The position numbers were made by a program, and so were the translations under genes. Below, piece by piece: positions 24,101 to 42,100 of a DNA stretch of 64,000 nt; position 1 is the stretch's first letter, and each line of letters opens with the position of its first letter. Under the pieces are notes generated by a model, which saw only the letters and a program-made list of their open reading frames with translations, ran no database searches and was not told where the DNA came from. The DNA lies in NCBI GenBank assembly GCA_028023455.1, contig JAQFVV010000001.1, positions 25,657,401-25,721,400 of the forward strand, in the 5' to 3' direction. This DNA is from Epiperipatus broadwayi. Lineage: Eukaryota > Onychophora > Udeonychophora > Euonychophora > Peripatidae.

Positions 24101-27100
24101 CATATTAAAGCTAAAAAAAAAAATATTATTTTATTTTTTCTTCAGTCACTTAAGGTTCTATTTTAAGGCAAAACAATTATTACTCTGTTTGATAAATCTT
24201 CATAGACAACAATCCTTGGTTTGAAAATAATTAATACTATTATTAATTCTTGATATCAATTAATCCTGTAAAAAAAAAAAAAAACATCTCCATATTCTCT
24301 TCTAATATTGTCTGCCAGCATTTTCCCGTGCGACTTTCCCGATGCATCTTTAGGGTACTTTTATTTAAATATTCAGTAAATTTTTCTGTTTCCCTGGATC
24401 CATTTTCATTAAGTAATTTAATTTTATATTTTTCAGATCAAGCATTTCCTTCATTGAATACATTATAATATTTTTAATTAGATAGAGTTTTCGGCTCCTT
24501 TTCTATAAACACATAATAGCACTTTCATATTATTCTTTAACTTTTTTTTCTTCTTTATTTAAAATTCAGGTACCATATTTTTATAATGTTTCTTTTTAAA
24601 AGATGAACACTCTTTCTTCATTATACATTTACATAATTTTTCTTTGTAATAAAAACGCATATTAAATTTTTCCATAGAGAAGAATAAAATAACTTTAAAG
24701 TAGCCTTATAAAATTGGTGCGTCATAATTTTTTCCTGACGGCAAGAAACTTCTCTCTTAGGTTTTCATATAGCGTCCCAAATATATTTCTCTGAGTTATA
24801 ATACTAATAAGTTTCTGGTTGAGCATAAATAAAGCTGTCTTAAGGCAATTTCCAATTATTTTTCCCTTAGCAATATTTTTAGGTATATTTCCCTGTACTT
24901 CCATTTTACTGTAGGCTTTTGGTTAAATTCGAATAAAATTCCCTGGTAAGATAACTTTTAAAATTAGAAATTCATGTAGATACAGTCAAAATATATTATA
25001 TGTTATAAAAGAACTTTTAAAATAAATACGAAATTTTAAATTTATATTACTTTTCTAGCTACGGTGTTATCAGCTACAAAAATATGTTACTTTCTCTTTC
25101 ACTTACACATTACTTCTCCCCCCCGCTTCGTATAATTCTTATATTTTGTCTGCTAATTTACCCCCATTGATTGGTTAATGACTTTTTAGCGCGAACAAAT
25201 TTACACATTTAGTTATATAACAGATTAGACTTTTTAAAAATGAAGAATTGATGACGTAATGTCTCAAATATTATTTAGACTAGTATTTTTAAATTCAACT
25301 TTAGTTTCATCAAAATTATTTAAACTTTAAAATAATTATTAAAACAATATTTAATATTTTAACTCTTATTTTAATTGATCGATGGCAATTATATTTAGTT
25401 TCAAATTCACAAACTTTATTATTATTTTAACAAGCGTGTGTGTGAAGGTATATAATATACAGTCACGTGTTTACTAATTTTATCAGAGGATTTTTTATTT
25501 ATGTCTCGGTCTAAATGACCAAAACTGATATATTTTATAATAATTTGGAAAATAATTAAAATTTATAGAACTAAATATAATTCTCACCATCATAAAGTTT
25601 ATTTTAAAATAGACTCTATTAATTTTGACTATTAAATATAATTATAACACTACATATAGTATTTATTTAATTTATTAGTTTTAAAATATTATATTCAAAT
25701 TATTAATATACTTTTAACTATTTATAGCTGTATTATTTTATATGGCCAGCTTTCACAACCATAAGCAAGAATATAATTAAGCTTTATTTAACTGTTTTCC
25801 CCTAAAATAATTTATTACATTTTTTATATACCAGGTATTTTCAGCTTTAAATTGTACTATAAAATTTAATTATCCTACTATTATTTATATACCATACAAA
25901 TATAACTTAAAATTTAAAATTTTTTAGTAATTGACTTTTCTACCTTATTATGACCTACAGATAAGGGCACAATATATATACATAAACAAAGTTCAGATTA
26001 AACACATAGTAATTTAAATAAAGCCAAATAATACTTATTTAAATATGTTTGCGTGTGCTTACAAAAATAAAGTATTTTCAGCATATAACAACAAAGATAA
26101 TTATTGTCCATATATAATACAAAATTATAATGTTTATACCATGGAATTAACAAAATATCTTAGTGTAAGTTTATAATTGTTGACAATGCGACCTTTAGAC
26201 ATATCTCTGCTTTTAGTGTGATATCAGTACTTCACATTTTACTTAATTTTTTATAAAATAGATGATATCTAATCTCCAATAAATCTCTAAGCGTATAATC
26301 ATTGAAACACAGGAAATAGTTTCTTAATATCCCAATGTATTTGAGCCTAGAGAAAAAATTAATAAGACCCAATATTTCAAGTGCTGACAAAAATCTGTTA
26401 TCCACTGAATAAAAGGTAAAATAGGTGTTATAACAAGAAAAACACCTGTCTGGTTCATTCAGAAAATAATTTTATCTTATTGCAGAATATTTTAGAATTT
26501 CAAATTTTTCACTTGTGAATGCAAAAAATTTGACACTATCAAATATATGATTATTTGATATTGAGAAATATTGAACAAATGATTAAGACGTAGAGACCTT
26601 GGCTAACTGATAAGTGCCAATTTAAAACAAAATATGCATTTGGTGATTATTTGTCTAGTCAGATGTTTTTATTCTTACATTTCAAGAATATGTGGGAAAA
26701 GGCAACTATAAATATATCTTAAAATATATTACATATGAAAAAAAGATAAAGTTGAATTATTCTACATGTTTTTATAAAGCCGGGTATATAGTAATCTTTA
26801 ACTGAGAATGCAGTACATATTAAATGGTGTTTTTTGCTGTTTTTATTTTTTTAAACAAAAGTTATGTACTTACCTGACATTTAACAATTTTATATAATTT
26901 CTTTAATACCTTTATTGAACATAGTTAACAAATAATTTTGGGTTGTATGCAACAAAAGAAAAACAAAATAGATTTAAAAGCATGTATAATATTATAGATC
27001 TTATTAATCCACATATTAAGAAAAGCCATAGAAAGGATTAATAAGTATATATTACTTTATTACATTAAATGTATATATTGTGATAAGACAATCTCTGTAA

Positions 27101-27579
27101 AAATTTATATTATACTTAAAGGTGTAAAAATTATTGAAGTAGAAATGCTATATAATCAGATTTGAGAAATTACAATATTTAAAATAATGCAGCTGCAATC
27201 ATTATACAACATCTTAATAAAAAAAAATAACATTAGACACTATTAAAGTATGTTAGGATAAGTCATTCTTACCAATACTTTTAGAGCAATTTTATGCAAA
27301 GAATTTGGTGGATTAAAATGAAAAGCAGGGGTAACAAATATAACAGAAGATTATTTAAATCACTTGAATTTTGGAGATGATATAAATTTTTTTGTTTGTT
27401 TTTATAAATAGTGCTTTGTAATTTTAAAAATGTTTTAAATAGTTTCAGATAAAAGTAAAAAGAAATTGAATTAGTGATACTGATTTAGTAAGCACTCACA
27501 GCCATTTTGAATTCTAAGAACTGCCCCAAACCCCTGCTAACACATCCAAGTGATAAATAAAATTAATTAATCTTCACAA
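21135..27579. other. 6.4 kb AT-rich DNA without recognised genes
   Basis: Both strands give only short chance frames (60-72 codons) with no motif I recognise. C-runs occur near 21362 and 25118. The stretch 22205-22300 (an aataaatttacaacaaagtttattaataacat segment in AT-rich DNA) looks like an LTR or polyadenylation region of a decayed element, but I found no partner. Confidence 0.5.
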
Positions 27580-27860
27580 GGTCATGGTATGACCATTCAT
27601 TATAAAATGCAATTTTCATCAATAATTAAAAAATTAAAAGCAATTTTTATCAATAATTAAAAATCAATATGCAATTTTTTTATAGCTATGTTTCATCTAA
27701 TCATGTGACTAAAACATAATCACAATTTACATCAATAATTCTAAAATTAAAATGCAACTTTTGTACAATTATGCAATCATGACCATTTGTTACAAAATTG
27801 CAATTTTTACCAATAATTAAAAAATTAAAATGCAATTTTCATAAAGTTATGCTTCATCGA
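27580..27860. repeat. Degenerate tandem repeats
   Basis: A unit containing caataattaaaaaattaaaa followed by tgcaattttt recurs about four times with variation, interspersed with a catgacca/catgtgac motif. No coding sequence. Confidence 0.6.
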
Positions 27861-28254
27861 AGATAAAAAGATTAAAGTAATTCTCGATTAGGTTTTTTTA
27901 AAAAAAATAGAAGGAAAGATAGAGATAGCAAAGAATTAAATTTAACAATCGTAACTATATCAGTATTATAATTAGCATGGATGATAATATGTAAAGAGTA
28001 TATTAGATAAAAATAATATCTAGATATATAAAAAAAGTTTTTAATAAATGTATTTTATCAGTACTTACAAATAAAAGATTAGATATTTACCATATGACCA
28101 ATATGTAAAGTACAGACAACACAAAAATGTGGGTTGGAATTTACAAGAAGGGAGAGACATTGAAATACACGACTGACAATACAAATAAAAATTGATATCA
28201 TCATCAAAAGAATTAATAGAATCAAATAAAACTAGAGTAAATATATTTTAACCT
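27861..28254. other. AT-rich DNA, no gene seen
   Basis: No motif recognised. Confidence 0.5.
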
Positions 28255-28400
28255 TTATTTAAACTTTCCAAATATAAACAACTTGTTAGTAATAACACAC
28301 AAATCAATAACACAGGTTAGTAATTACACAACGTTTCGAGTAGTAGTATTTTCCACTCTTCTTCAGGTATAGCTGGCATATGAAGTTGAACTCGCACTTT
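28255..28400 (-). mobile_element. Penelope-like 3' region fragment
   Basis: On the minus strand it carries a hammerhead-like core, then ACGTTGTGTAATTAC, then a stretch shared with the arms of the 14194-14473 foldback, ending at TTTAAATAAAGG. The same order (GCTAT, stem, CTCGAAA, ACGTT, AT-rich tail) follows the PLE reading frame at 51.3 kb. No coding part is attached. Confidence 0.5.
28331..28366 (-). ncRNA. Hammerhead-ribozyme-like core (degenerate)
   Basis: The minus strand reads CTGAAGA (fits the CUGANGA core), one extra A, a potential 6 bp stem GAGTGG...CTACTC, then GAAAC (fits the GAAA core). Hammerhead ribozymes are known in the terminal regions of Penelope-like elements. The extra A and the undefined stems I and III make activity doubtful; this is a relic or a look-alike. 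Confidence 0.4.
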
Positions 28401-29170
28401 TAGATTCTTGAATATATATTTTTTGAAGATAATAGATGGTTAATTGAAATTTTAAAAGATTAGGGGAAAGACGATATATTAGACAAATAAATGAGATAGA
28501 GTGATATTAATATTTTCCTATGTTTAATAAAAAAAAAATGAGATAGAGTAAAACTAAGACTAAAAAAAATAAATTAAACTAGTACAGATCATTATTGTAT
28601 AGCGATTTAGTTTGTAATGGTTCATAATTATATACACGAATAATGACATACTATTAAGTAAATCATTTTAGTTATATATACAGTGTATATAGATATTTTT
28701 AACCTATTAACAATTTCCTTATTAATAATTTATAATAATGTTTAAATATTCCCACTTACTTTTTAATCTACTTTTTTTGTCATTCAAACGATAATTTTAA
28801 CTAAATTAATTATTTACATTACCTACAAATATTAATCATTATAAACGCCGGTTATAATCTTATTAAAGGCTTCTAGACAGATAATAAAAGGCTTATAAAA
28901 GTGGTATCTAAAAAGTATATTAACAAAGTGTTAATGTATCATATTTATTAATAATTATACTTAATTAAAATAACAATAAATGTTTTTTTTAAAAATACGA
29001 GTTTTTTTTTTTAAAATTAAAAAATAAAAATTACCCATATATTATTGAAATTAAATAAAATATACTTTTTTTTTTCAAAAATTGTTTTTGTCTTTTGATT
29101 TGTTTATTTTATTTAGAGTGTAGTTAATTTGATATAAATATATATTAAAAAGTAATAGATATATAGATAT
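28401..29170. other. AT-rich DNA, no gene seen
   Basis: No motif recognised. Confidence 0.55.
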
Positions 29171-29384
29171 TTACGTATTAGATCTGTTGCCCGTGTTTAC
29201 AACGGTAGAATGTTGTATTAAAAAGTCAAAATTTTAACAATAGGAAAAGTATAAATTTGTACACAAAAATAATAAACAAATTAAAACAGGTTGTGATTGT
29301 GACTTTTTAATACGACATTCTTCCGTTGCAACCTACCGCTCCCACTGAAGACAGATACGGCATTCTCCCATCTAATACACGTAA
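29171..29384. mobile_element. 214 bp inverted-repeat element (MITE-like)
   Basis: The ends are TTACGTATTAGAT and ATCTAATACACGTAA. Inside, an ACAACGGTAGAATGTTGTAT block (left) pairs imperfectly with ATACGACATTCTTCCGTTG (right), followed by the AAAAAGTCA/TGACTTTTT pair. The whole can fold on itself around a loop of about 70 bp. No target duplication is clear and there is no coding sequence. Confidence 0.55.
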
Positions 29385-31024
29385 GTACCAAATATGGTAT
29401 GTTTTAAACATGTCAAATAATTTTAAATCTCATTTATCAAATAATTAGAAAAATAATATTATTTTAATCGAATATCTTAAATCTGTTTTTATTCCATATA
29501 ATTTTCTGAAATAGTATTTTTAGCTATTAAAATTATATGAATAATTTATTTCTAAAAGCTTATATGAATTAAAAGTAGTTGTTATTAATTATCTTATAAT
29601 TTCTGACGGTTACAAAATATTCTTTATTAGTATCTCCCTATAAAATATTTTTTAAGCAGCTCAAATGTTCAGACTTTCAGAAACCTTCATAAACCAATAC
29701 AGTAAACAATTGGATTCATAATAACTTTGAATTATTATTTTTAAGTTACTATCGTCTTGTGTGTTTAAATTTCTGTTTGAGTAATTTAATTTTAAATGAT
29801 CAAATTTAATGAAGTGATAAATTTAGTACTATTCTAATAAAAGCACAACTTTGAAAAAAATAATATATGCAATGGAAATTGTTTATTTTAATATAAATAA
29901 ATACTACATTGAACATAGATCCAAATATATATAAATAATTTATTTATTCCAGCATATACAATTTTGGAATAGCCAAAACTGACCAAAAAGTAAATTGAGT
30001 TCAATTCTAATTAGAATGACTTTAAAACAACGTTTTAAAATATTCAAAATAGGCATTCAAACAATTAAACAACTTATACAGGTTTTTGTTAGAAGTAATA
30101 AGTTGAACTATACAAAAGGTTAAAATATTGAAATCTCTAATTCATGACTGACTTTATTTCTGTACACAAAATATTAATTTCTTTGATGCATAGATAATTT
30201 ATTTTTTAATTTATAAGTTGTTGGGTTTTTTATTTTATTTTTAGATTTATTACTTATGAGTAAATTTTCATTAAATAATAACGATATTTCTTTATTACAA
30301 AGATAGTTTGTGATAGGAATGCAGAAACTTTTATCATCTATAAAATTATTGTAATTATAGTTAATAATCAATGGTACTATACTAATTAGAATAGAATAAT
30401 TCTATCATTCTGATCTTATATATATATATATTATTTTGATGATATTTCTCCATGTGTTTTTAGATAAATTTCAGCTACATTATAGCAGGCAAAGTACACT
30501 GATATTGCAAATTGAAATCATGCCATTTAGAATGTTTATCTTATTCACTTTTAAACTAAAAGTGACTAAGTTAATATAAGGGTGATTGGAGATAAATATT
30601 TTATAATATATGTGAAATTAAAAAATAATGATAAGAAATTACAACTATAAAAAAAAGTATATAAAGTCGATCTCTATTGTTCTTCAGTCAGGGCTGCAAT
30701 TTGCTAGATCGTTCATCTGTTTGGATTATTATTCAGTTTGTACAAAATGCAGAATCCAAACAACCAGAGTTCCAGATATTCAGAACTGTAAATGCCATAA
30801 GTAATAAGTCAATTAATTATTGCTGCAGAGCATCTTATTGCACAAGTTGCAAAACTGGCGATATGCATGCTATATATTCAGATGTATTAAACTGGGATTT
30901 AGCCCCCCCCAAAAACCTCCATAAGTTAACTATCCCACTTGGAACAAATGCTGGAATCTGATGCCATAATCATAAAATAAATACTACTGCTATTCTTTCT
31001 TTCTCTCCCATTTCTGAGTCACAG
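29385..31024. other. AT-rich DNA with one less AT-rich unrecognised frame
   Basis: Mostly plain AT-rich sequence. 30677-30961 on the plus strand is open for 94 codons and less AT-rich than its surroundings, with a Cys-rich segment (YCCRASYCTSC). I do not recognise it and cannot tell a real exon from an old element. Confidence 0.35.
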
Positions 31025-31102
31025 AATAAAAACAAGCCATGAAGCCATCGATGGAAAAACAGAAAGCCAACCAGTTGGAAAATGCACACAATGAAACCCT
31101 AG
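31025..31102 (+). CDS. Candidate host-gene exon with start codon (speculative)
   Basis: A pyrimidine-rich tract (ctattctttctttctctccc) ends in a CAG acceptor at 31022-31024. The proposed exon contains ATG at 31039 in a good context (GCCATGA) with an in-frame TAA just upstream. It then reads 21 codons (MKPSMEKQKANQLENAHN, then three more) and ends at CTAG followed by GTAAAG, a good donor. Together these look like a first coding exon with 5' UTR. I do not recognise the peptide, no continuation exon was found, and chance matches of this kind are common in 64 kb. Confidence 0.2.
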
Positions 31103-33310
31103 GTAAAGAAATAACTAAATATATTTTGATCCTGTCTATAGACATATATTTTAAATGAATGAACTTTAATTAACAAAGGACTATCATAATTTAGCCTGAG
31201 TAATTACTTTTATGTTTTTATATGTAAATTTTAATGTTATTGTGTTATATTATATACATGTGTTTCTAAAATAAATATTAATGTTAGCTTTAATTGTTAT
31301 TTAGTCTATAGTCTCTTTCTCTCTTGTCATTGCATCACCAATCAATTATTGTATAAGTTACTTTATGTGTTAAGTAAATATGCTGGACCCTGAGGCAGAG
31401 TTTGAGATAGTCATGTAATTAGCTGGCAATTGAGGTTAACCTCTAAACAAATAAAATGCTTTGGATGGTAGGGATTTGAATCTAGCAGTCAAGGTAGGCC
31501 ACAGTCTGGAAATGTGATCATGTTATGCTTTGCATAGCTCAGTCTGACCATGAGTATTGTTGATAGCTTTGCTATTGATGGTATTCTCCCCTCTGCTTGA
31601 AGGGCCAGTCCATTCACATAATGTTGAAAACATAAAATTTAAAATTATGTTAAAAGGGATTAAAATCCAATTAAACAGTTTCTATTAAATGGACCTGGTT
31701 CAATATATATATATATGATTCAGACTAACTGATGAGTGCTGCTTCAACATGGGACACATATATTGGAGATCATTTATCTTTATCGCATGTGCATAGTCAT
31801 GTGTACTCATTGTATGGAATAAAGTGGTTGTTGAATGGAGCTTAAAAGTCTGTGTTCAAATTTTCTATAATTACATCTAAACTTCAAGTATATAAATTAT
31901 ACTTGTATTCAAATATTAATTGAAAATAGTAATTAAACATGATAAATGAATCTTCATAATTTAAATCTGAAATGATTTCAGGTGTTAAATAAAATACTAG
32001 AAATAGTTTTCCATGCTTTAAATTACTTGTATAAACTTTATTATAAAAAAATATAAAAACAGGATTATTATTGTTACGCTTTTATTTACAAGTGTCAAAC
32101 TCACTCCATTCACAACTTTGACACCATCCATTTTAAATAAGTACAATAATAATTATTACTAATCATTTACTAAACTAGAGATTATTTCTAGCACAAATAT
32201 AAACTTTAAATCTCAGTTAAAGATTAATATATCAGATTTTTTTTTAATTTTAAACATCCACACACATAGAATTATTCATCTTTTGCTTTTTCATGTGCAA
32301 TATCTTTATAGATATATAAAACAACTTCCATACTTCCCCACTCTTAAAATTCATATAAAGATACAATAAAACACAAATGTACAACTGTCAAACGCACTGG
32401 TTTTTAAATAAATATATGTATAGTTATTATATAGAAAGTAATAATCTCTCTTGTTAAAACTGCAAGAATATTTTCGCTTTAGCCACAAGACATACCCTTT
32501 AAAAAAATAAGAGTGACCGTCTTATTTCTGAACTCAAATACTATTACATGAGCCAATCTCAAGTTTTTAGAAGTGAGAGCATGAATACATAAATCATTAC
32601 TTTAAATCCATTTATTATTTTAATATTCTTATGATTACCTTCTATATAGTTACAATCTAAACACTGTGCTTGTAAAATTTATCCACGATTATACATATAG
32701 TTGTAAATTGAAAAAAGTGTAAAATATTTTTGTTTATAAACTGATAGGGTCAATGCATGCATAACCTCGTTTAAAATAAGTAGTTATTAACTAATTTAAA
32801 GAAATAAACTTTATGAGATTACATTTTAAATTAAATGATTTGATGTGAAATAGTATAAATTTATATTTTAAGGTAAAATAATGATTTGATATATAATAAA
32901 CAATGAGATAATTACATAAAGTGAGTGCGTGAATATTTGAATTTAGCTTTGAATTAAGGAATTAGATAATTTATTTATGTATTTAAATGATGCTGTTGTT
33001 TTATTTTCAATATTAGATACATAGTTTACAATTAAATAATTTCTTTATGTAAACATAAATTATAGTTTAAATAATTATATCTAAATTTATTTTTTAAATT
33101 TGATTACATTACACATTTAGAAATGGTAGTTGATCTAAAAAAGATCTTTTATTTATTATTATATGATATATCTAATATTCATATAATAATTTATCATTCA
33201 TTAAATATGGTAAATGTTCCTCACTTTCATAATTATCAGAGATATGCAACGATAATGACAGTGATTTTTTTAAAAAGAGTTTTCTTTAGAAAGAGTATCT
33301 CTTTCAGTAA
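31103..33310. other. AT-rich DNA; short perfect hairpin at 32092-32124
   Basis: GTGTCAAA (32092-32099) and TTTGACAC (32117-32124) form an 8 bp stem over a 17 base loop. 31360-31640 is less AT-rich and includes a ggatttgaatct stretch that resembles an RNA polymerase III B box, but I could not define an element. No gene is recognised. Confidence 0.5.
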
Positions 33311-34125
33311 TCAAAATAAGAGTCATAGATCACATGACCCTATTCATTTAAGCTTGTAAGTTATAAACAATGAGGATTGCCAATTCCTCAACAAGCTTTG
33401 TGATAAATGCTTAGCTAGAGAAAGCATTTAAAATATCTTTGTTAGGACCTCCCCTCAAATCTCTGATCATGGTTTCATGCTCTCACACTCCTCAGAGAAA
33501 TGCTAGAGTAGGTTCAGATGCTAGATCTAAAAACACCAACCCAAAGACAGCATTTAGCTAAAAGTTATCTATTGAGTGGAAAATCAGAAATTTTCAGACA
33601 GCTACATATCTTCAAACCCAACTATCCAACTCGAATAGCTATGTGGGCTGAGAGATTATCAGCCATACCATATATTAGTAGTCTTAGCAATATAACATTG
33701 CATAAGACTTAAGGCAGAGACTATAAATAGTCAAAATAAGAGTCATAAATCATATGACCCTATTCACTTAAGCTTGTAAGTTCTAAACAATGAGGATTGC
33801 CAATTCCTCAACAAGCTTTGCTTAGCTAGAGAAAGCATTTAAAATATCTCTGTCAGGATCCCCCCCCCCTTCAATCCTCTGACCATGGTTTTGTGCTCTG
33901 GAACTTCTCAGAGAAATGCTGGCTTTGGGTTGGTGTTTTTAGATCTAGTGTCTGAACCTATCCTAGCATCTTTCTGAGGAATGCCAGAGCACGAAATCAT
34001 GGTCAGAGGTTTGAGGGGGGAGGGGGTTTCTGACAGAGATATTTTAAATGCTTTCTCTAGCTAAGCATTTATCACAAAGCTTGTTGAGGAATTGGCAATC
34101 CTCATTGTTTATAGCATATCTTTCA
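33311..34125. repeat. Compound direct and inverted dispersed repeat
   Basis: A unit beginning tcaaaataagagtcata at 33312 restarts at 33730 (period about 418 bp), giving two direct copies of the taagcttgtaag...ggattgccaattcctcaac block. From about 33925 to 34105 the same sequence runs in reverse complement back to the ctcattgttta block. The 33470-33650 part matches 15656-15885. The result is a partial direct duplication capped by an inverted copy, as seen in foldback-type elements. No coding sequence is recognised. Confidence 0.75.
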
Positions 34126-38649
<4,524 letters not shown>

Positions 38650-39114
38650 GTTTCAAAGAAAAGAACTTTATTGATAACCATAGTTACATTTGCTATAAGA
38701 CACTTCGTATACATATATTTACATTGCTAGTGAGTAAACCAAGTTTAAGTTGGTATCTGTGATGTACAAAAAAGGAACTTAACTTAGGAGGGAAAGATAT
38801 TTAAACATTGTTAGGGGGGGGTGAAAATACATATGTATATGTTACATTTATGAGTGCTGCTTGCTGTAATCATAGTTCTCCAAAGACTTGGGTTATCATT
38901 GTTCAATTTGCAAAACTTCAACTTTGATGTATATTGCCATGCTGGGTTTAGTTTGCTTTCCAGTATTTGAGGTCTGATTTTGTTGTTACTGTCCTTTATA
39001 TTAATAGTATGCAATCAAAGACAACATTCTGTTTTTTTATTTGTAGATAATTGCCACATTTTTTTTTTTATATATATTGGTTGAGGGCATAGATTTTGGT
39101 TTTTGGGAGCCATC

Positions 39115-42100
39115 TTAGAGGTTTGATTGTTGTGTTATCAGTGACCAGGTTGCTGCATAGATGTCTGGATGTGCAATTTTATTGTCTCTGGCTCGTAGTT
39201 TTGCCAGTTTGATATTGAAAGTTGATGGATGTCGCCTTGTGTTGTTACCTAGAGTGAATGTGCATCTAGTGCACCAGTATGCATAAAGCATAAAAGTGGC
39301 TGCACGGACTGATGGAATAGAGCCTTTGCAATATGAATTAATGATTGTTTGAAGGGTTGTGTTAGATTGTCTATATGCTCCTATCATAATAACTCGAATT
39401 CTGTCTAGTGCTGGACAAAGATAGAATAGATGTTCCTGTGTTTCTTCAGCCCTGTGACACAAGGGACAAAAAGGATCAATGTTAGTGTATAGTCTCCGAT
39501 ATCTCAGAAAATATGTCGTGGGCAGTGCTTGTAGGTTTAGTCTCAGCAAAAAATCAAAATACTTTGGCTCCAGTGACCATTTTTTAAACTTACGGAGTAA
39601 TTGTAGATTATTGATTTTCAGCATTGTCAGATTGGTGTCATGGGTTGGATTTGGATGGATTAATGAATAAATTTGCCAGTATGAATGCTTGTATATTGTC
39701 TGAAGACATATCTGTGGAGATGTGGTTTTTATATGATTGATCATTGATGCTAGTTGGTCATAAGCAGGGGGTGGTCTATCTGTTGGTGTTATTTGAAGTA
39801 GGCATTCAAGCATTGGAAAGTGTTTGACTGTGGATGTTATTAAGTTTGTGGCCTTCTGTAGATGGAAAATATAAATACTATGAAGTCCTAGTCCATTGTG
39901 AATAGGTGGTCTGGTAAGTTGTTTTGCAGATATTGACACAGTCTTCCTCTGCCACAAGAGCTTATTACAGAGAGAGATTTTGTTAATAAAACCTTTAGAA
40001 AATGTGATAATGGGTGAGTAATAGGTGATTTTTGTTATGGCTAGCTGGTTAAATAGCTGGATCTTGGAGTATATTGAAAGATATGCCTTTGAGAGAGAAG
40101 TAGTAATTCGCTCTGTTTCTTCTTTGAGTTTGTTCTGGATCTTGACCCTCATTGCACTTGCACTCATATAAAAGGGAAATCCCAAGAAAGCAGATGGCTT
40201 TCCCCCATACATGCCCGTGTACTGCTTTGCATTATAAAGAGACCAAACTGCCGTCTTATTTAGATTGACCCTGAGTTTTGTGTAGCTGCAAATTCTTGTA
40301 GTATTGTATGCAAGGCTGGTAGGTGTTTTTTAGATGGGAGGAAGACAGTTATATCATCCATATAAGCGATACATGTTACCTGCTGAGATGTGTTTGGTAT
40401 TTGGATGCCAATGAATGTTTGCTGGATTTTTATTAATAGAGGGTTGATGTAAAAGGTGAAAAGTAAAGCACTCAGGGGGATCCTTGTGAGATTGATTGTG
40501 TTGGAGTAAAAGATTCAGAATTTTTGCCACTGAGTGTAATATGTATATCCCGATTTAACAACAAGTTGGTTATAACATATAAAATAGTGCAAGGTATTGC
40601 AGTGGCAGCCAACATTTTAATTAATATCTCGATTGCCACAGAATCAAAAGCTGATTCAATGTCTATTTGAACTGCAACTGGGCTGTATTTTTTTCGGCCT
40701 GTGCACTGATCCCAATACAGCTTTGAAAAGAAGTGCTGCCTGTCCTGTAGATGATTGCTTTCTTGCAAACTGATATGGTGAAATCAATGGGAGCAGATAT
40801 GATTCAATCCTGTCTTTAATGACTTTCTCAATGATCTTGATGGCTATTGGGCACATGGAGATAGGCCTAATATTATTAAGGGTGGTTATTGGAGCTGGTT
40901 TCTTATTAAATGGTACTATTGCAATTGGATAAAGATTTTCAATGTTGTATATTTTTTGTGAGAGATAGTTTGCAAGATTACATAATACTTGATTAGTTGT
41001 ATGGCTAAGGTGTTCGTACACAAATTTTGGTATGCCATGAGTGCCTGGATGACAGGCATTGGGCAGAGTGGCAAGCTTCAAAGCAAATTCATTAATGGTA
41101 AATGGTGTATTTGTTTCAGGTGAACCAAAATAATCGGGGGGTGGGTTGAAGAGTTGATGTGTCTGAAGATTCTGTTTGAAATGCTTATAAATAGGTTCAA
41201 TCATGTTATGTGCTGCATGTATAGTTGTTCCAATTTGAAGTGCCATAGGTACTCTCATGGTGGAGGAAAACCCATGGCCCATCTGATGTAGCCTCTAGTC
41301 CATGTATGTTGTTGACTGAGGCAGATTTTGCTTTTTTATTGCTAAATAGTCTTTAAGTGCTGCACATGTGCTGTTATATGCCTGGGTGAGCTTATATATA
41401 TGCTGATATGTATTTTGAGTAGGTTTAGACATTGTTATCCTCTTGTGAAGTTCATCTGCCAGAGCTAATAGCCTGGAGGGTGGAGGTTTTTTTTTGGTGA
41501 CATGGTCAATATTGAATGAAAGTATATTTATGTATGCCTGATATCTCTGCACAGCACTTAGTTGTAGTCCTGCAAGTTTATGGAGCATAATATATGTTTC
41601 AGAAAAAAGGGATTCTGGAGTGGATGCTGGTATTAGAATTCTCATTGTTTTCCCAAGTGGTAGTGTAGTTGGCTGAATTTCAGTTAGATCAAGTGTTGCA
41701 GTTTGAGCAGAGTGATCTGAGAATGGGGATGGATTGAGCTTGAGGCTGAAGTAATGATGCAGCATTGGTGAATAGAAGCAAAGGTCAATTAAAGATGTGT
41801 GTCGGTTATTATGGAATGTTACTGTGTTTGGTGGTAAAAACCTTCAGCACTCATGAGTGGTATTGCAATTTGATGCAGCCATTTTGAGATGAAATCTGTG
41901 TACTTCATGTTAAAATCTCCCATGATGATAGTTGGGTAAGGAGTTGATGCTAGCAGTGAATTGATGGTGAGTATTATGTTTGATATGATGACGTTTCCAG
42001 GTGGGATGTAGGTGAAAACTATGTTGAGAGTGTTTGCATGGTGATGAAATGTAGCTATCAACAAGTTTGCATCGATATATATGATTCTGAATGATGTGAA

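Noticed and set aside
31722-31760. Hammerhead ribozyme from a CTGATGAG match
   Set aside because: No GAAA core or stem II partner follows. The same applies to the CTGATGAG match near 63808.
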